The notes below the pieces were generated by a model. The model made no database searches, was not told the origin of the DNA, and saw nothing but the letters and a program-made list of their open reading frames with translations. Positions 36,001 to 49,500 of a DNA stretch of 64,000 nucleotides are shown one piece after another (position 1 is the stretch's first letter; each line of letters begins with the position of its first letter). Both the position numbers and the translations under genes were made by a program. This DNA is from Lingula anatina. Taxonomy: Eukaryota; Brachiopoda; Lingulata; Lingulida; Lingulidae. Location: NCBI RefSeq assembly GCF_001039355.2, contig NW_019775799.1:124001-188000 (forward strand). Direction: 5' to 3'.

Positions 36001-37152
36001 TTATTAATAATGCACCTGTTGTTTACACCACGCGCAGTCACGATGCGCGGCAATGCACGCCCGCACTCCAAGTTTACCGTACACGGGTTGCTGTCATCCA
36101 CGATCCCCATGTTGTACTTTTTCGTAGTAGAACTCTGGAGTAAAAAATAGATATATAAATGAATATACAGGTTGGAGGTAACCGCAAACTATTACTGGGT
36201 TTGGTGCAAAAGCTTTTTTTTTTTTGATGTTTCTTGGGAAAAGGTGACAAAAAGTTAATCGTTTACGAAGGTTATGAATAGTCAAGCATTTTTACAAACT
36301 GTTCGCTTTTAACCATGTTTAGTTGTAGGTACTCCTGCACCCACAGAACTGCCCTCCACCAGTACGACTGTAACCACAACCAGTTCCTCTGGCACAACCA
36401 CTTCAACCAGTTCAACCACAACCACTACAACCAGTAGAACCACCGTGACAGCGCCACCGCCTCCGCCCACTGATGCCGATACCACCACAACAGTAACGCC
36501 ATCTACTGCCAAGACACTGGAAGCAACATCTACCACTGTTGAACCCATGGTAGTACCAGTCAAAACGAAAACAGGTGCTCCTTCTCCCTCTCTCCCCCTC
36601 TATCTCTATTTAATTATTTCCAGACACGTCACAGTCGTCAACGTACATTAACAGATGAACTTTTTCTTTTTTTCTTACACGTATGAAATGGTATAAAATG
36701 TTAATCTGTTGGAGTCTTCCGCTACATTTGAGACTTCTTTCGCACTCTATAAGTTGCACTTATCACTTAGTTCATACAATGTACTCTTAGATCCTCACTT
36801 ATTCTGTGCTGTTTTAAACGTATTGACAAAAACTTTGAGCTAGTAGCAATAACGATTATTATTCCTATTATTTTATATTAAACGTATAGGTCTACTGCCT
36901 CAGCAGTAGCTTCTTTTATAGAAGAACATTTCCCAGAAATTGTCCAAGACAATTAAAACGTGTCTGAAACCTAGTGATAGTGTGATTATATATATTGATG
37001 TAAGTTCCCGGATTTGTTTTGTTCCAGAGTTCTACTACGAGAAGTACACTCCGTGGATCGTGGTGAATGACAGCAACCCGTGCACGGCACACTTGGAGTG
37101 CGGGGCGTGCATTGCTGCGCATCGTGACTGCGCATGGTGTAAACAAGAGGTA

Positions 37153-37195
<43 letters not shown>

Positions 37196-40100
37196 GAGTA
37201 CATTTATCGGATGACGCACCGTAGTTTTGCTCTCAATAATCGCTTCATTTTCCGATTAAAACAGATGTATTTATCATTATAGGGTTGGGAAGACTTTCAT
37301 TCCGATGACCGCTGCGATACATTGAGCAAGCTTCAGGAATTGGGATGTACGCCAGATAACATCGTGAATCCAAATAATAAAATAGTGACTGGAACGGTAA
37401 TACATATCGGGATTATTGCATTGTGTTACAACTGGATTGATTAAACAATCGCTGACTTTTTATTCTTGTATCCGACAAACGTGTTGTATGTAAACTGGTG
37501 TGTGTACGAAAAACGACTAGAACATTGAAAGTCTTTCTACAAAGAGAAGTGCAATGTAGCCTAACCGTTACACTGTTTGATTGCTGCAAATAGCCAGAGT
37601 TATTGTCATTGACTTTTTCTTCCAGAGTTCGGCAGATCTTTTCATTGGCCCGCCGGAAGTCACCATTACACTAAAACCCGGTAAGAACGACAGAACACAA
37701 AAAAAGCATTATTCGGTTAAGACCTGTAACCTGTTTTACAAAAAATCTCAACTTCCGTGGTTGAGCTTACTGGAGAGTCAACTACGCAAAGGCAACTTCG
37801 TGGTATTGGTCTGAGAGATTTAAAGAATGGTTTATCAGCAGTAAATGTGTGTGACATAACTAATTGGACTACCGTCCGTCGACAATTAAGAGTAAAAACC
37901 ATCAAGACAATCATAATTTGCTCAAATTTGCTCAAGGGGCGTAAATGAAAGACCGTTAGATCAAAGTAAGCGCTCTTCTACATTTTTCTTTCAGTAAAGG
38001 CCCTACTATCACGCCTTGGCGATTTACCCAGTGGATGCCGCCGTATGAAAAAGTTGACAAATACTTGGCATTTTATTAATCATAACATTACACCATTATC
38101 ATTGTTGTTGTTGTTGCTGTTGCTGTTGAAGTTGTTGTTTGATAATTTTTAACATATTGTAGGCAGCATCGTGTCTTTCACTGGTACATACGCCGTACCT
38201 CCCTCCTACTTGCTGGATGTCTACATTTTACTGGAGGTCAATTATATGGATGAAGACAACCAAATGAAGATATACCTGGAATCAAATATGCAGTCAATAG
38301 GTGAACTCTCTCTTTTTCTGTGTGTGTGTGTGTTTGAGTTTAGTGCTTTAATGATAGCTTTTAGAATCACTTTTATGTAAAAATAATAATTTAAACATTG
38401 AACTACATGATGACCTTTGTTTACAATGTTTTGTTTATTCTCTTTCATAAAGCAAACACGCTGAATACTTTTTCCAGTGATTTACGGTTTGGATTCGGAA
38501 CATTTATCGATAAACCCGAGATGCCGTTTATGTCAGAAGAACGGTATGTAAAACTATGATAGAATGTGAATGCATGTATCACAAATGTATGGCGAAGCAC
38601 TGTACTTTCTGGTATCAAACAGAGTCACACTAAACGTGTTGAAATGGGGAAACCAAACACAAAAAAAAAAAAAACTGTTGCAGTGACGCAAATATATCAA
38701 TGTCTCATGAGACAGAAACGTACCACATCCACACATACATACACACATCCGTGCGTGCATGTATACATATTCAGTCCCATGGTAGAACGTTGCAGACATA
38801 TCAGAACATTAGTAGACGTCAGAACACTAGTAGGTTGTTACTTTTCTGGGAAGACATCGTTTGAATGTATTACTACGATAATATGTGGTATATATGAAGG
38901 AAAAGCTAATAATCCAGATAGGGCCTACTGTCACGTTTTTTTTTTTGTTCCTCAAATATATGAACTTTAAGCACACGAAGGATTGCGTCTTATTTATTGG
39001 CACCACTATAATACCGTCAGTTTGTTGATAACATTTCAACAGTTGGTAGTCTTAAATAAGTCGCAAATATCTGAATCAGTAAGCCGTGATATACGAACGT
39101 GTATGCATAAGATAGGAGTATGGGTGCACATTTAAACAGAATTTTTTTTTTGTATTTAGTAACCAATATTGCCTTAATTGTGCTGAGAACTGCACGTGCC
39201 AACCATCCAGTTTCCAACATGTCGTCGGAATGACGGAGGATTTGGCTTTGATAGAGGTTGGTAGAGTTTCAGAATCGACATATTTACCTTCATCATCATC
39301 TTATTTCAATACAAGCAAACTTGGCGCGTCTGAACTTCAACTGTATTTGATTGAAGATTTCTGCACCAATCACGGGTTTTTTATTCACTGTGTCACGTGT
39401 CCTCCAAAGGAACCACGAAATCTGATTGGCCAATGCGCTTTTTTGATCGGTGCGGTGGACTTCAAAGGCCCTAGTGAGATAAGCATAAAAACCTAGCTGA
39501 ATTAAAAAAAAAAGAATACTATTGCAAAGCTGCCGATTGACTTTTTATAGAAATATGTGTATCGGTAGCGCATTTTTAACCTTTTCGAAGTTCCATTAAT
39601 AGATAGAACTGATAAATAGAAGTACAAAATAACTGCAAACTAAAACGTCACATTGAGGGTTTTTTTAATTGGTCTTGTATTGTCTTCTAAGCACACATGT
39701 ACATAGCTTAAGTAATTCTTTGTGAAAATGTCAACGATTTCCCTTTAATCACAAAATGTTTCATATCTAAACCGTAGGGGAAAATAGCGATTTATGAATC
39801 TCTTTTGTTACTGAATATCATCTTTTACGTGACCGTTTCCATTGATGCAGGAGAGGGTTTACGAATCACTGGAAAACTTCAGTAAGGATCCGTTAGACGC
39901 GGGGCTGGATGCGTTGCTGCAAGTTATTCTATGCAAGGTAGGCTCATTTCAGATGTTGACAACACTAACAGGCCTAGTGTAGCCAGCAATTTCAAAAGAG
40001 GGGTTCTTTTTCTGAAAAAGTGGACCTATTACCATGAAACCTTCCTGTGCCTAGATAAAATTTGACCCAGAGGGGGCCTTTTTCCGGCAAAAAAGGGGGT

Positions 40101-40495
40101 TCTTTCTAAACCCCCCCCCACCGTCCCGGCTACGGACCTGACATAATTGGAGTTTGGCTCATGGAAATCATCCGAGATAGCCTAACCAAGAAGTTGTAAA
40201 GATCTCTTTACAACTTCTTGGCCTAACACGAGGCTGACGACACTGTGTCAGCGGTAAACAAGAGCTTATCAGTTTTCCGGTTTGGGGTTAGAGTTAAGCA
40301 CATGGCAACAGAACAGCTCCTGAATTCCATTGATGAAATCAGATTTGATTCTGGTCGTGGTATACTTGATATTTATGATATTCAAGCAGTTTACATTATG
40401 ATATACAATAATATAATAGTATATTTGTACAGTGTGCAACATTATGGTGGATCCAGGGTTAAGGATTTTCTGGGAATGTATATTTAAGTTGACAT

Positions 40496-40550
<55 letters not shown>

Positions 40551-43500
40551 TAGGATCAAATTGGTTGGAGGGACAAGTCAAGGAAAGTTGTGTTACTTTT
40601 AGGCAGAAACACATTTCATCTTGCCGGAGAGGGGAAGGTGAGCGCTTTTAAAACATTATCTTGTATATAGAGGGTTGCGTGAAGCCTACATCGCGTGCGC
40701 CTAGATTGTTCGGATTCAATAGCAAACGGCGACATGCGCGGTTCTCGCAGAATCGCGAACCATTGGAGAAACTGATAATTGCAACCGATTAAAATGTTAT
40801 GAGATTTTATTTGAGCAGACACTTTGTGAAATATTGGCGAAACGGGCATAATGCAATGCTAAAAAGAGGAAATTTGAAAAGTTAGTAATAAGAGAAACCA
40901 ATATCTGAGGATGACTTCTGTGAGCTTTCTATAGTCTTCGAGTATTTTTGATTTACGATAAATAGCCAAATGTAGTCAAATAATACACCATATGATGCTG
41001 TCTTGCCGCATACGTTTCTTACGACTGCCAGACCAAAAAAGCCTTATTTATCCGTTTGAACTTTGTCATCTTTGTGAAGCTAGTGGCTAATGTGTTGCCT
41101 ATTATGTTTAACACTTACAGCTTGCAGGTGCCGTATTACCGTACGATGACACTTGCCACCTGGATTCAAATGGACAGTACGCAGAGGATTTCAAAAGGGT
41201 AACAATTTTTACTAGCTCGAGTTTTAGAGCCGTTGTGGTTCAATTCCTTTATTTTCAATTTCCAATACATACCCGTTTGTCGGGATGTCTGACTTACCCT
41301 TACCGTTTTAAAGATTTCTAAAATAATTTTATCTCTTTCCTTCCGTTCATCTTTTCACTTCATTTTAATTTTAAATATTTTTATTTGACTCTCGGAACAA
41401 TGAAATAATTTTAAATGATTTAATAATTTCATTCTCTGAATACACGTTATTGCAAGTGACACAGTATTTATGTATTTATTGTTTAGGATTATCCCTCCTT
41501 ACACAAAGTAAAGAAGATCGTGGAAAGCAATAAAGTCAACGTCATATTTGGTGTCCTCCCTGGCGTCGCATCCGGGTTCCGGACGCTGTCCGAAATGGTC
41601 AGCGGGACGGTGGTTGAGGAAACCGCGGGGACAGATATTGACCGGGCTCTGCTGTCAGGAATGCAGGTACTGTACACCGTAACCAGGGGTGAGCCTACAT
41701 CCTACTTCACCACAACTTTTGAATTGTAGACACCATNCCCCCCCCCCCCCCCCCCCCCCCGTCCCGGCTACGGACCTGACATAATTGGAGTCTGGCTCAT
41801 GGAAATCATCCGAGATAGCCTAACCAAGAAGTTGTAAAGATCTCTTTACAACTTCTTGGCCTAACACGAGGCTGACGACACTGTGTCAGCGGTAAACAAG
41901 AGCTTATCAGTTTTCCGGTTTGGGGTTAGAGTTAAGCACATGGCAACAGAACAGCTCCTGAATTCCATTGATGAAATCAGATATGATTCTGGTCGTGGTA
42001 TACTTGATATTTATGATATTCAAGCAGTTTACATTATGATATACAATAATATAATAGTATGTATGTACAGTGTGCAACATTATGGTGGATCCAGGGTTAA
42101 GGATTTTCTGGGAATGTATATTTAAGTTGACATTTATTTATTTATTTATGTTAATTATAGGATCAAATTGGTTGGAGGGACAAGTCAAGGAAAGTTGTGT
42201 TACTTTTAGGCAGAAACACATTTCATCTTGCCGGAGAGGGGAAGGTGAGCGCTTTTAAAACATTCTCTTGTCTATAGAGGGTTGCGTGAAGCCTACATCG
42301 CGTGCGCCTAGATTGTTCGAATTCAATAGCAAACGGCGACATGCGCGGTTCTCGCAGTATCGCGAACCATTGGAGAAACTGATAATTGCAACCGATTAAA
42401 ATGTTATGAGATTTTATTTGAGCAGACACTTTGTGAAATATTGGCGAAACGGGCATAATGCAATGCTAAAAAGAGGAAATTTGAAAAGTTAGTAATAAGA
42501 GAAACCAATATCTGAGGATGACTTCTGTGAGCTTTCTATAGTCTTCGGGTATTTTTGATTTACGATAAATAGCCAAATGTAGTCAAATAATACACCATAT
42601 GATGCTGTCTTGCCGCATACGTTTCTTACGACTGCCAGACCAAAAAAGCCTTATTTATCCGTTTGAACTTTGTCATCTTTGTGAAGCTAGTGGCTAATGT
42701 GTTGCCTATTATGTTTAACACTTACAGCTTGCAGGTGCCGTATTACCGTACGATGACACTTGCCACCTGGATTCAAATGGACAGTACGCAGAGGATTTCA
42801 AAAGGGTAACAATTTTTACTAGCTCGAGTTTTAGAGCCGTTGTGGTTCAATTCCTTTATTTTCAATTTCCAATACATACCCGTTTGTCGGGATGCCTGAC
42901 TTACCCTTACCGTTTTAAAGATTTCTAAAATAATTTTATCTATTTCCTTCCGTTCATCTTTTCACTTCATTTTAATTTTAAATATTTTTATTTGACTCTC
43001 GGAACAATGAAATAATTTTAAATGATTTAATAATTTCATTCTCTGAATACACGTTATTGCAAGTGACACAGTATTTATGTATTTATTGTTTAGGATTATC
43101 CCTCCTTACACAAAGTAAAGAAGATCGTGGAAAGCAATAAAGTCAACGTCATATTTGGTGTCCTCCCTGGCGTCGCATCCGGGTTCCGGACGCTGTCCGA
43201 AATGGTCAGCGGGACGGTGGTTGAGGAAACCGCGGGGACAGATATTGACCGGGCTCTGCTGTCAGGAATGCAGGTACTGTACACCGTAACCAGGGGTGAG
43301 CCTTCATCCTACTTCACCACAACTTTTGAATTGTAGACACCATGTGCTAGGAAGGGATCGTGTTGACTTTCATTTGCCCCAGTAATATTGCTTGTTGACA
43401 ATTTTCAACCAGTAGAAATGTTGAAACAATTCTCAAGCCAAAACAATAATCCTACTTTTGCTCTAATATCAGAATATCATTTGTATACTATACTACGTTG

Positions 43501-46500
43501 TAGGCACTTAATAGCAAGCTAGAACTCAGAGTAAAAGATGATCCAGTTCACAGCGACGTGCAGTTACATGCTGAATGTCAAAGGTGAGTGCTTTAGAAAT
43601 ACAAACCAGTTGTCAGCTGTTTAAACCTGTTAACAGGGCTTTGGAGTTCTTATTCTGAAAATTCGCGTCTTTTTTGGGTGGGTCCCATGTTGACCAAGCT
43701 TGATAAATGGCATAGAACCAATTTACGAAGTGTTATTTGGGTGGATATTTCAGACGTTACCTTAGTCAGCTAATTTTTTTTTAGCAAAGTTGACTCTACG
43801 AAGTCTGTGATCCGATTTTAGCAATACAGGCTATTACAAAATTGTATGTTCGCTGGAAGACTTCTTATATCGAATAAGCTTCTTTTTGAAAGAGACCCCA
43901 GGAACCCTTTCCCTAAAATTGTTCTAAGGTTTAAATAGTGTACTTTGATTCAAAATTAGTCGGTGATCGTCCGATTAAATGGAATACAGTGCCCATTTTA
44001 AAACAAGATACACATGTAAACATCAACAGTGTTTCAGACCAATCACTTCTTTTTTTAACTAGGCCACTATAAAGAATATTGGTTGAATTTGAACTTATGT
44101 TTTGGACCAAGTTTTTGACTAAGGTTCTTAAAGTGCAACTGACCTCAGATGTCCATATTGTTTGCCACCCCTCATTGCTAACTGCACAGTGTACAAAGCA
44201 TACAAAGCGTCTGGGGTACTTTTTTTTTTTTTTTTTTTTTTTGGGGGGGGGGGGGCAAACGAACACATTTATGAACATGTTCCTGGTATAAAATAGTGCC
44301 TGCTGAAAAGTGTTTTGATTTACTTCCTATTTATTTCAGAGGGAACGCTGTAGACGAACGAAACAAGACGCTTATTTGTGAAAACCTAGGTCCGTCAGAC
44401 GTGGTGAGTGTTATGTTTCCTACGCATACCAAAACAACAGAGGCGTGAGATAGACTATATAAAAACAGGATAAATTTTGACGTTTAATCATTGCATACGG
44501 CAGTTTCCCGTTGTCTATTTTTCAAGATCTGCAGTCTTCTTCCGGAAGCAGGAAAACGTAATGCTTCAATGCTTCCAAACATATCGAAAAAGGAAAGTAA
44601 ACTAACATCGAGTTTGATACTTTCGTTCAACAGTTGTCTTAAACGTAAAGGACATTATTGTTTGTTATTATTATTTTTCATTTCCCTCATTTCCATTCGT
44701 CTTTAATTTTTGTTTTCGTGTCTGATAGGTCAATTTTCGGGTTACTGTGACCGTCGATAAATGTCCTTTGGAAGACCACGTGGTATACGTGTCACCAATC
44801 GGAATAGGGGAGGAGGTCAAGGTCAGCTTGCACCCGCTTTGCACCTGTCCATGTGAGGCCACGACGCCGGCAACCATGGTAACGACACCGGCAACCATGG
44901 TAACTATCGTACACTTTTATCCCTGTTTTCTTAAAGGTATCCAATCTGGGATTTTCGCGCCAAATGAATTTTCAGCTAAGATATTTTCATTTTTCTTTTA
45001 CTCATGAATCATTACTCCAGTTGTCCCTGCACTTGAATTCGATGTTTTACACCAATCCCAATGAAATGGTTTTGTTTTAAATCGGTAGCCAGCTGCTTTC
45101 ACCGCAATGTCTCCCTGTACATCTCAAAAGGATACATAAACATCATATTCTAGAGGTATTTTATCATTCTAGTGGTATGAAATTTGCATGACATGTAGAC
45201 ATAAAAAATATGACTTTGGAACAATTTTGGACGCGGATAATTTTAAAGTACCTAGGTCAGTTTAGATATTTATGGTATCGTAACGTCATCTTTTCAAGTA
45301 TAGCAGTGGCGGATTTAGCAGGGGATCAAGACCCCAGGGGGAGTCAGGGGGGTCCTGACCCCCCTTCGGTTTCTGAAAAATTCACACTAATATTCCCCTC
45401 TAAAAAGCCTTTAGCGGGCCCCAAAACCCACCACAAGGGAGCCGAGGGGCGGCTTCGAATCCAATGCCTGTCATTCGCTAAAAACACTGACCCCCCCCTT
45501 CAATTCCTGGCTTTGCCCCTGTCTTACCACCTGTATATAGCAGACAAAATTGTGTCTTCTTTGCAGAATTAATTGTCCAACAGCTATACCTTTGTACGCT
45601 GGTTCAAATGCTAGAGTGTTTAATGCAGTAATTTTGCTAGATATGATTTCTGAAAAATTGAATTTTATTGCTAGAAGAAGAAAAACGTATATTAGGTGGG
45701 CGGGTGGGTCAGGCATATCGCTGTCGTTGGCGTGTGCAGCTGCAAGAAAAAAAAAACAAACAAAGCCGTCATCAACTATTGTAACAGAAAGTCACGAGTT
45801 CCTAGTCCCGGATAACGCATATCAGTCCGTTACAGCAACGACCTGGCCCTGCAACCGGGAAGTCACGGAAAAAAAAGCCGGTATAGTTCAGAATATGTGA
45901 TCGATTTGACAACAACTTAATTGCTGGTCATTATCTTAGTCTTCCTTTCTCTTCACTATTAAAGATTTTAAAATGATGCTTAGGCGGGGATGGTCATAGT
46001 TCTCTATCCTTTACCATCTATGCAACAGAACAAACTTTAATGGAGTCAATAGCTAATCCGGCATGGCGGCATGCATGTCATACTGCCCTTTCAAAAAAAA
46101 AAAAAAATTGCTCGTGTACATGATGAACTATGACAACGTTGATGATGATACCAAGTTCGCAGACTGACGATGCGCGGGATGAAATACATATGCACGGCTC
46201 ACGGCCTATTGATTGTAAAAGCAGATATATACATGTACAGCCAAACTGGCCCTCTCTGTGAGAAAGTATAAAGTTTCTATTTGATCCGAATTTTACCAAC
46301 GAAGCTTCTGTGGCACCGTGGTAACGTCGACGTCTTGGACACAACTATACAACCATACGCGGGTTCGAATCCCAAGATGTTCTATGTGGTATTTTTGCTC
46401 GAAATCATTTTTAAATATTGCGTTTGGTTACTTTAAGAGGAAACTCGTATGTACGGAGGGTGGGCGGTTCAGTCACGGCGCAGTCGGTAGCGTGCTTGGT

Positions 46501-49500
46501 TGTCAAAGAATTAGTGATTGCTTTTGACAACAACTAAATGCACGTCATTATGATAAAGCCAGCTTCGTATCTTTACTGCAGAGTCTTTAAAATGATAGTT
46601 ATGCGGGGATGGTCAATGGTCTCTATCCTTTACCAACTACGCAACAGATCACAATTGCATCGAGTGAATGCCTTGCCCGGCATGGCGTCATGCATGGCAT
46701 ACAACCCTTTCATAAAAAAAGCTATCTGCTTCTTGGGGCTATCAGCAAGAAAAGTTTTTTTCAAAAGTCACATTGCCGCTATTGCTTTATCTAATCATAT
46801 ATTTCATTTCTAATGCCCCCCCCTTTTTCCTTGCTTTTCAACACTGTACATATATTCATACTGTACCCGGGGCAACTCCACATTGGACTTATGAAATGAC
46901 AAAGACTACTCTCAATTAACCGCCAATTTGTGAACCCCTTTGGCGCTCATCGTGCTCTACAACGTCACAGGTGAAGTCAACCGTAAACTCGGTGTAAAAC
47001 GAAATGAAAATAACAGCATCTGAAATCATCTAACTAGGAAGGTTCCGGGCACACTTAAAAAATAACTTGAATTGATTCAGTAGCTTTCCCGTTATAGCAC
47101 CACGTCATACGACCTGTAAACTGCGGTCAGCAGAAAAAAAGATATTTTCCTGGCGTAATTATTTGCCAAATGTATTTTTCTCATAATTGGCATGGTGGCA
47201 ATTGCATAAATGGAAAGTGCATCAGCTTATACATGTTTGAATTTTTTTTAAAGATTCCCTCTTCTAATGAGGTTGCTAAAACTAAAATCGTCCCATTGTG
47301 CTGTTTAACGTCATTGTGAAGCCAAAGTAAAGCTCAGCATAGTAGAAAAAAGTGATCTATCTAGGAACGTTCCGGTTCTGCTTCTCAAATAAGTGTTCGT
47401 GCACATGATGAAGTATAACAATGTTGATGATGATACCAAGTTCGCAGACTGACGATGCGCGGGATGAAATACATATGCACGGCTCACGGTCTATTGAATG
47501 TTATAGCAGATATATACATGTACAGCCAAACTGGCCCTCTCTGTGAGAAGGTATAAAGTTTCTATTTGATCCGCATGTTACCAACGAAGCTTCTGTGGCA
47601 CCGTGGTAACGCCACCGTCTTGCATGCGGCTGGATGGTTATCCGCAGGTTCGAATCCCAACGGGTTCGTTGTGATATTTTCGTTAAAAATAATTTTTCAA
47701 AAATTTCGTTTGGTTACTATAAGAGGAAACTCATATATACGGAGGGTGGGCGGTTCAGTCACGACACAGTCCGTAGCGTGCTTGGTTGCAAAAAATACCA
47801 AGCTATCAGCAAACCATGGTAACGGCAAGTCACGAGTTCAAGTCCCAGATGATGCCTGTCAGTTCACCACAACAACGACCTGACAGCAGTCTACTGCGAA
47901 TGCAGGCTCTCGTGTGTCCGAGCAAATTAGCTTTTGCATATAAATTCGGTATAATTTAGAATTTGTGATCGATTTTGACAACAACTTACTGCTCGTCGTT
48001 ATGATATAGCCTATAAATATGGAGGTCAGGTCACACCGCTCACGCAGTCGAAAACGGGAAAAAATCTAACCTCGCTGTTTGTTTTCCATCATAACTTCCA
48101 AGATTTGGGTCCTATGATAAATATGAAAATATATTTAAAAAGTGCATTGAATGGGCTTTCGAACAATATGTGTAACAATGTATCATGTCTCTGTTGTAAG
48201 CCTCCAGCCACGAAAATGCTGCGAGAAATCGCCGGTGATTTCACTTCCTCGTTTGGTTCCCACTATTTACGAATTTTGCTCAACATGCGAGTTTCGCGCC
48301 ATTTTTCTAAAAGCTCCGTACGGCGTCCCGGACGTTATTTCTTCATATTTGGACACATATTCATGAGGAGAATGAATCAAGCGTTCGAGTGAGGGGTTAC
48401 AGAAGTTTACTCAACCGAAAACGGCAACCAAAACTAGCTTGTAAAGTTTTTAATCGTGTTTTAGAGTTAGAATAACGAATTTCTGAAAGTTCTGTAACCC
48501 CTACCTAAATTTTTTAACTAATTCTCGGTTCAAATCAGTTTTTTATTTATCATTTTTTGGTAAGATAGAGCCGTAACAGCCGTTAGAAAATCAGTGACTT
48601 TGATCTTACCGCAAACAAAATGGCGGACGCACCAAGCTGTTCTGCTGATGAAAAAGCAACTGCACTTTCAGCACCCAAAGAGGATCAAGATATCAGAATA
48701 TCTAATCAGAAAATCTTTGAATTGTTCACGAAACCCAGTAATATTGATAAAACGCCTACAATTCAAGAATATAGAGTTTATTTTATTTTTCAAACAAAGT
48801 ATGAAATTACGTACGATATTGATGGGGTTAGTGCTTTTTTTCTGTCTTTGAACTAGTCAGTGAACATAAAAAGGGGAATCTTGATTAAAATCATGGAGAT
48901 ATGCAATAACTCTAGAATGGTTTATGACAGCCGAACAAAAGGGAACAAAAGAAATATTTATTTATTTATTTTTTCTTAACAACAACAAAAAAAGGAAAAC
49001 TCCTAAAACTGCCATTATGTTATGGCAGTCTCTCCCAAAAATCTCGCTGGTTTTTTTATTACCTACCTGCTATGATGTCCAATATCAATTAAATTTTTTT
49101 GGCAAAATTATAACTAACCAAAATCGGATATTATTTATTTTCATTGTGCATTCTGGTATTTTTTACTAGTTAAACCTTAAAATCGTATATGCAATTGCCA
49201 TTGTAATATTGGTTGCCATGGCAACAGTGACAGAGTATTTGTTTACTACTTAATTTAAATTCATAAACTGAGTACCAAGAGTGTTTCCCACTTCATATTC
49301 AGTTTAAAAATTCATGATAATGTGTAAAAAATAATTCAAACAGTTACCATAGCAATAGCTATCATAATGACGATTTTCATAGCAACAGATACATTAGAAG
49401 CTATTATTTTTTATTTTAGTGATGGCACATTATTTAGCATCATTTTCATCCAAAAGTAGCCTTTGGGCAGTGATGCTGAAGCCTTAGGTTGAAAAATCAA

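Larger units (their letters stand above)
38163..44899 (+). other. Chimera exons 20-29: betaI-like domain without MIDAS
   Basis: Exons 38163-38300, 38453-38543, 39160-39256, 39851-39937, 40554-40637, 41121-41198, 41487-41666, 43504-43583, 44340-44403, 44729-44878. The fold markers are there ([37 protein letters not shown]). The MIDAS strand, DLSQS in gene 1, reads EVNYM (Glu936, Asn938, Met940). The SyMBS Glu is Asp1036, and the third MIDAS Asp is Arg1067. Exons 24-26 are repeated at 42161-42244, 42728-42805 and 43094-43273. The final exon has a second in-frame donor 21 nt downstream (exon end 44878 or 44899). Confidence 0.9.

Noticed and set aside
36094-36285. Minus-strand frame containing the start of a PSI-like sequence
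   Set aside because: The frame breaks after about ten PSI residues; recorded as an inverted exon relic, not a gene.
36309-36563. Val-rich minus-strand frame
   Set aside because: It is the antisense shadow of the Thr-rich hinge exon.
46305-46375. Functional tRNA gene
   Set aside because: Only the B box and part of an A box are tRNA-like, no cloverleaf could be drawn by eye, and the block is repeated within a SINE-like unit.
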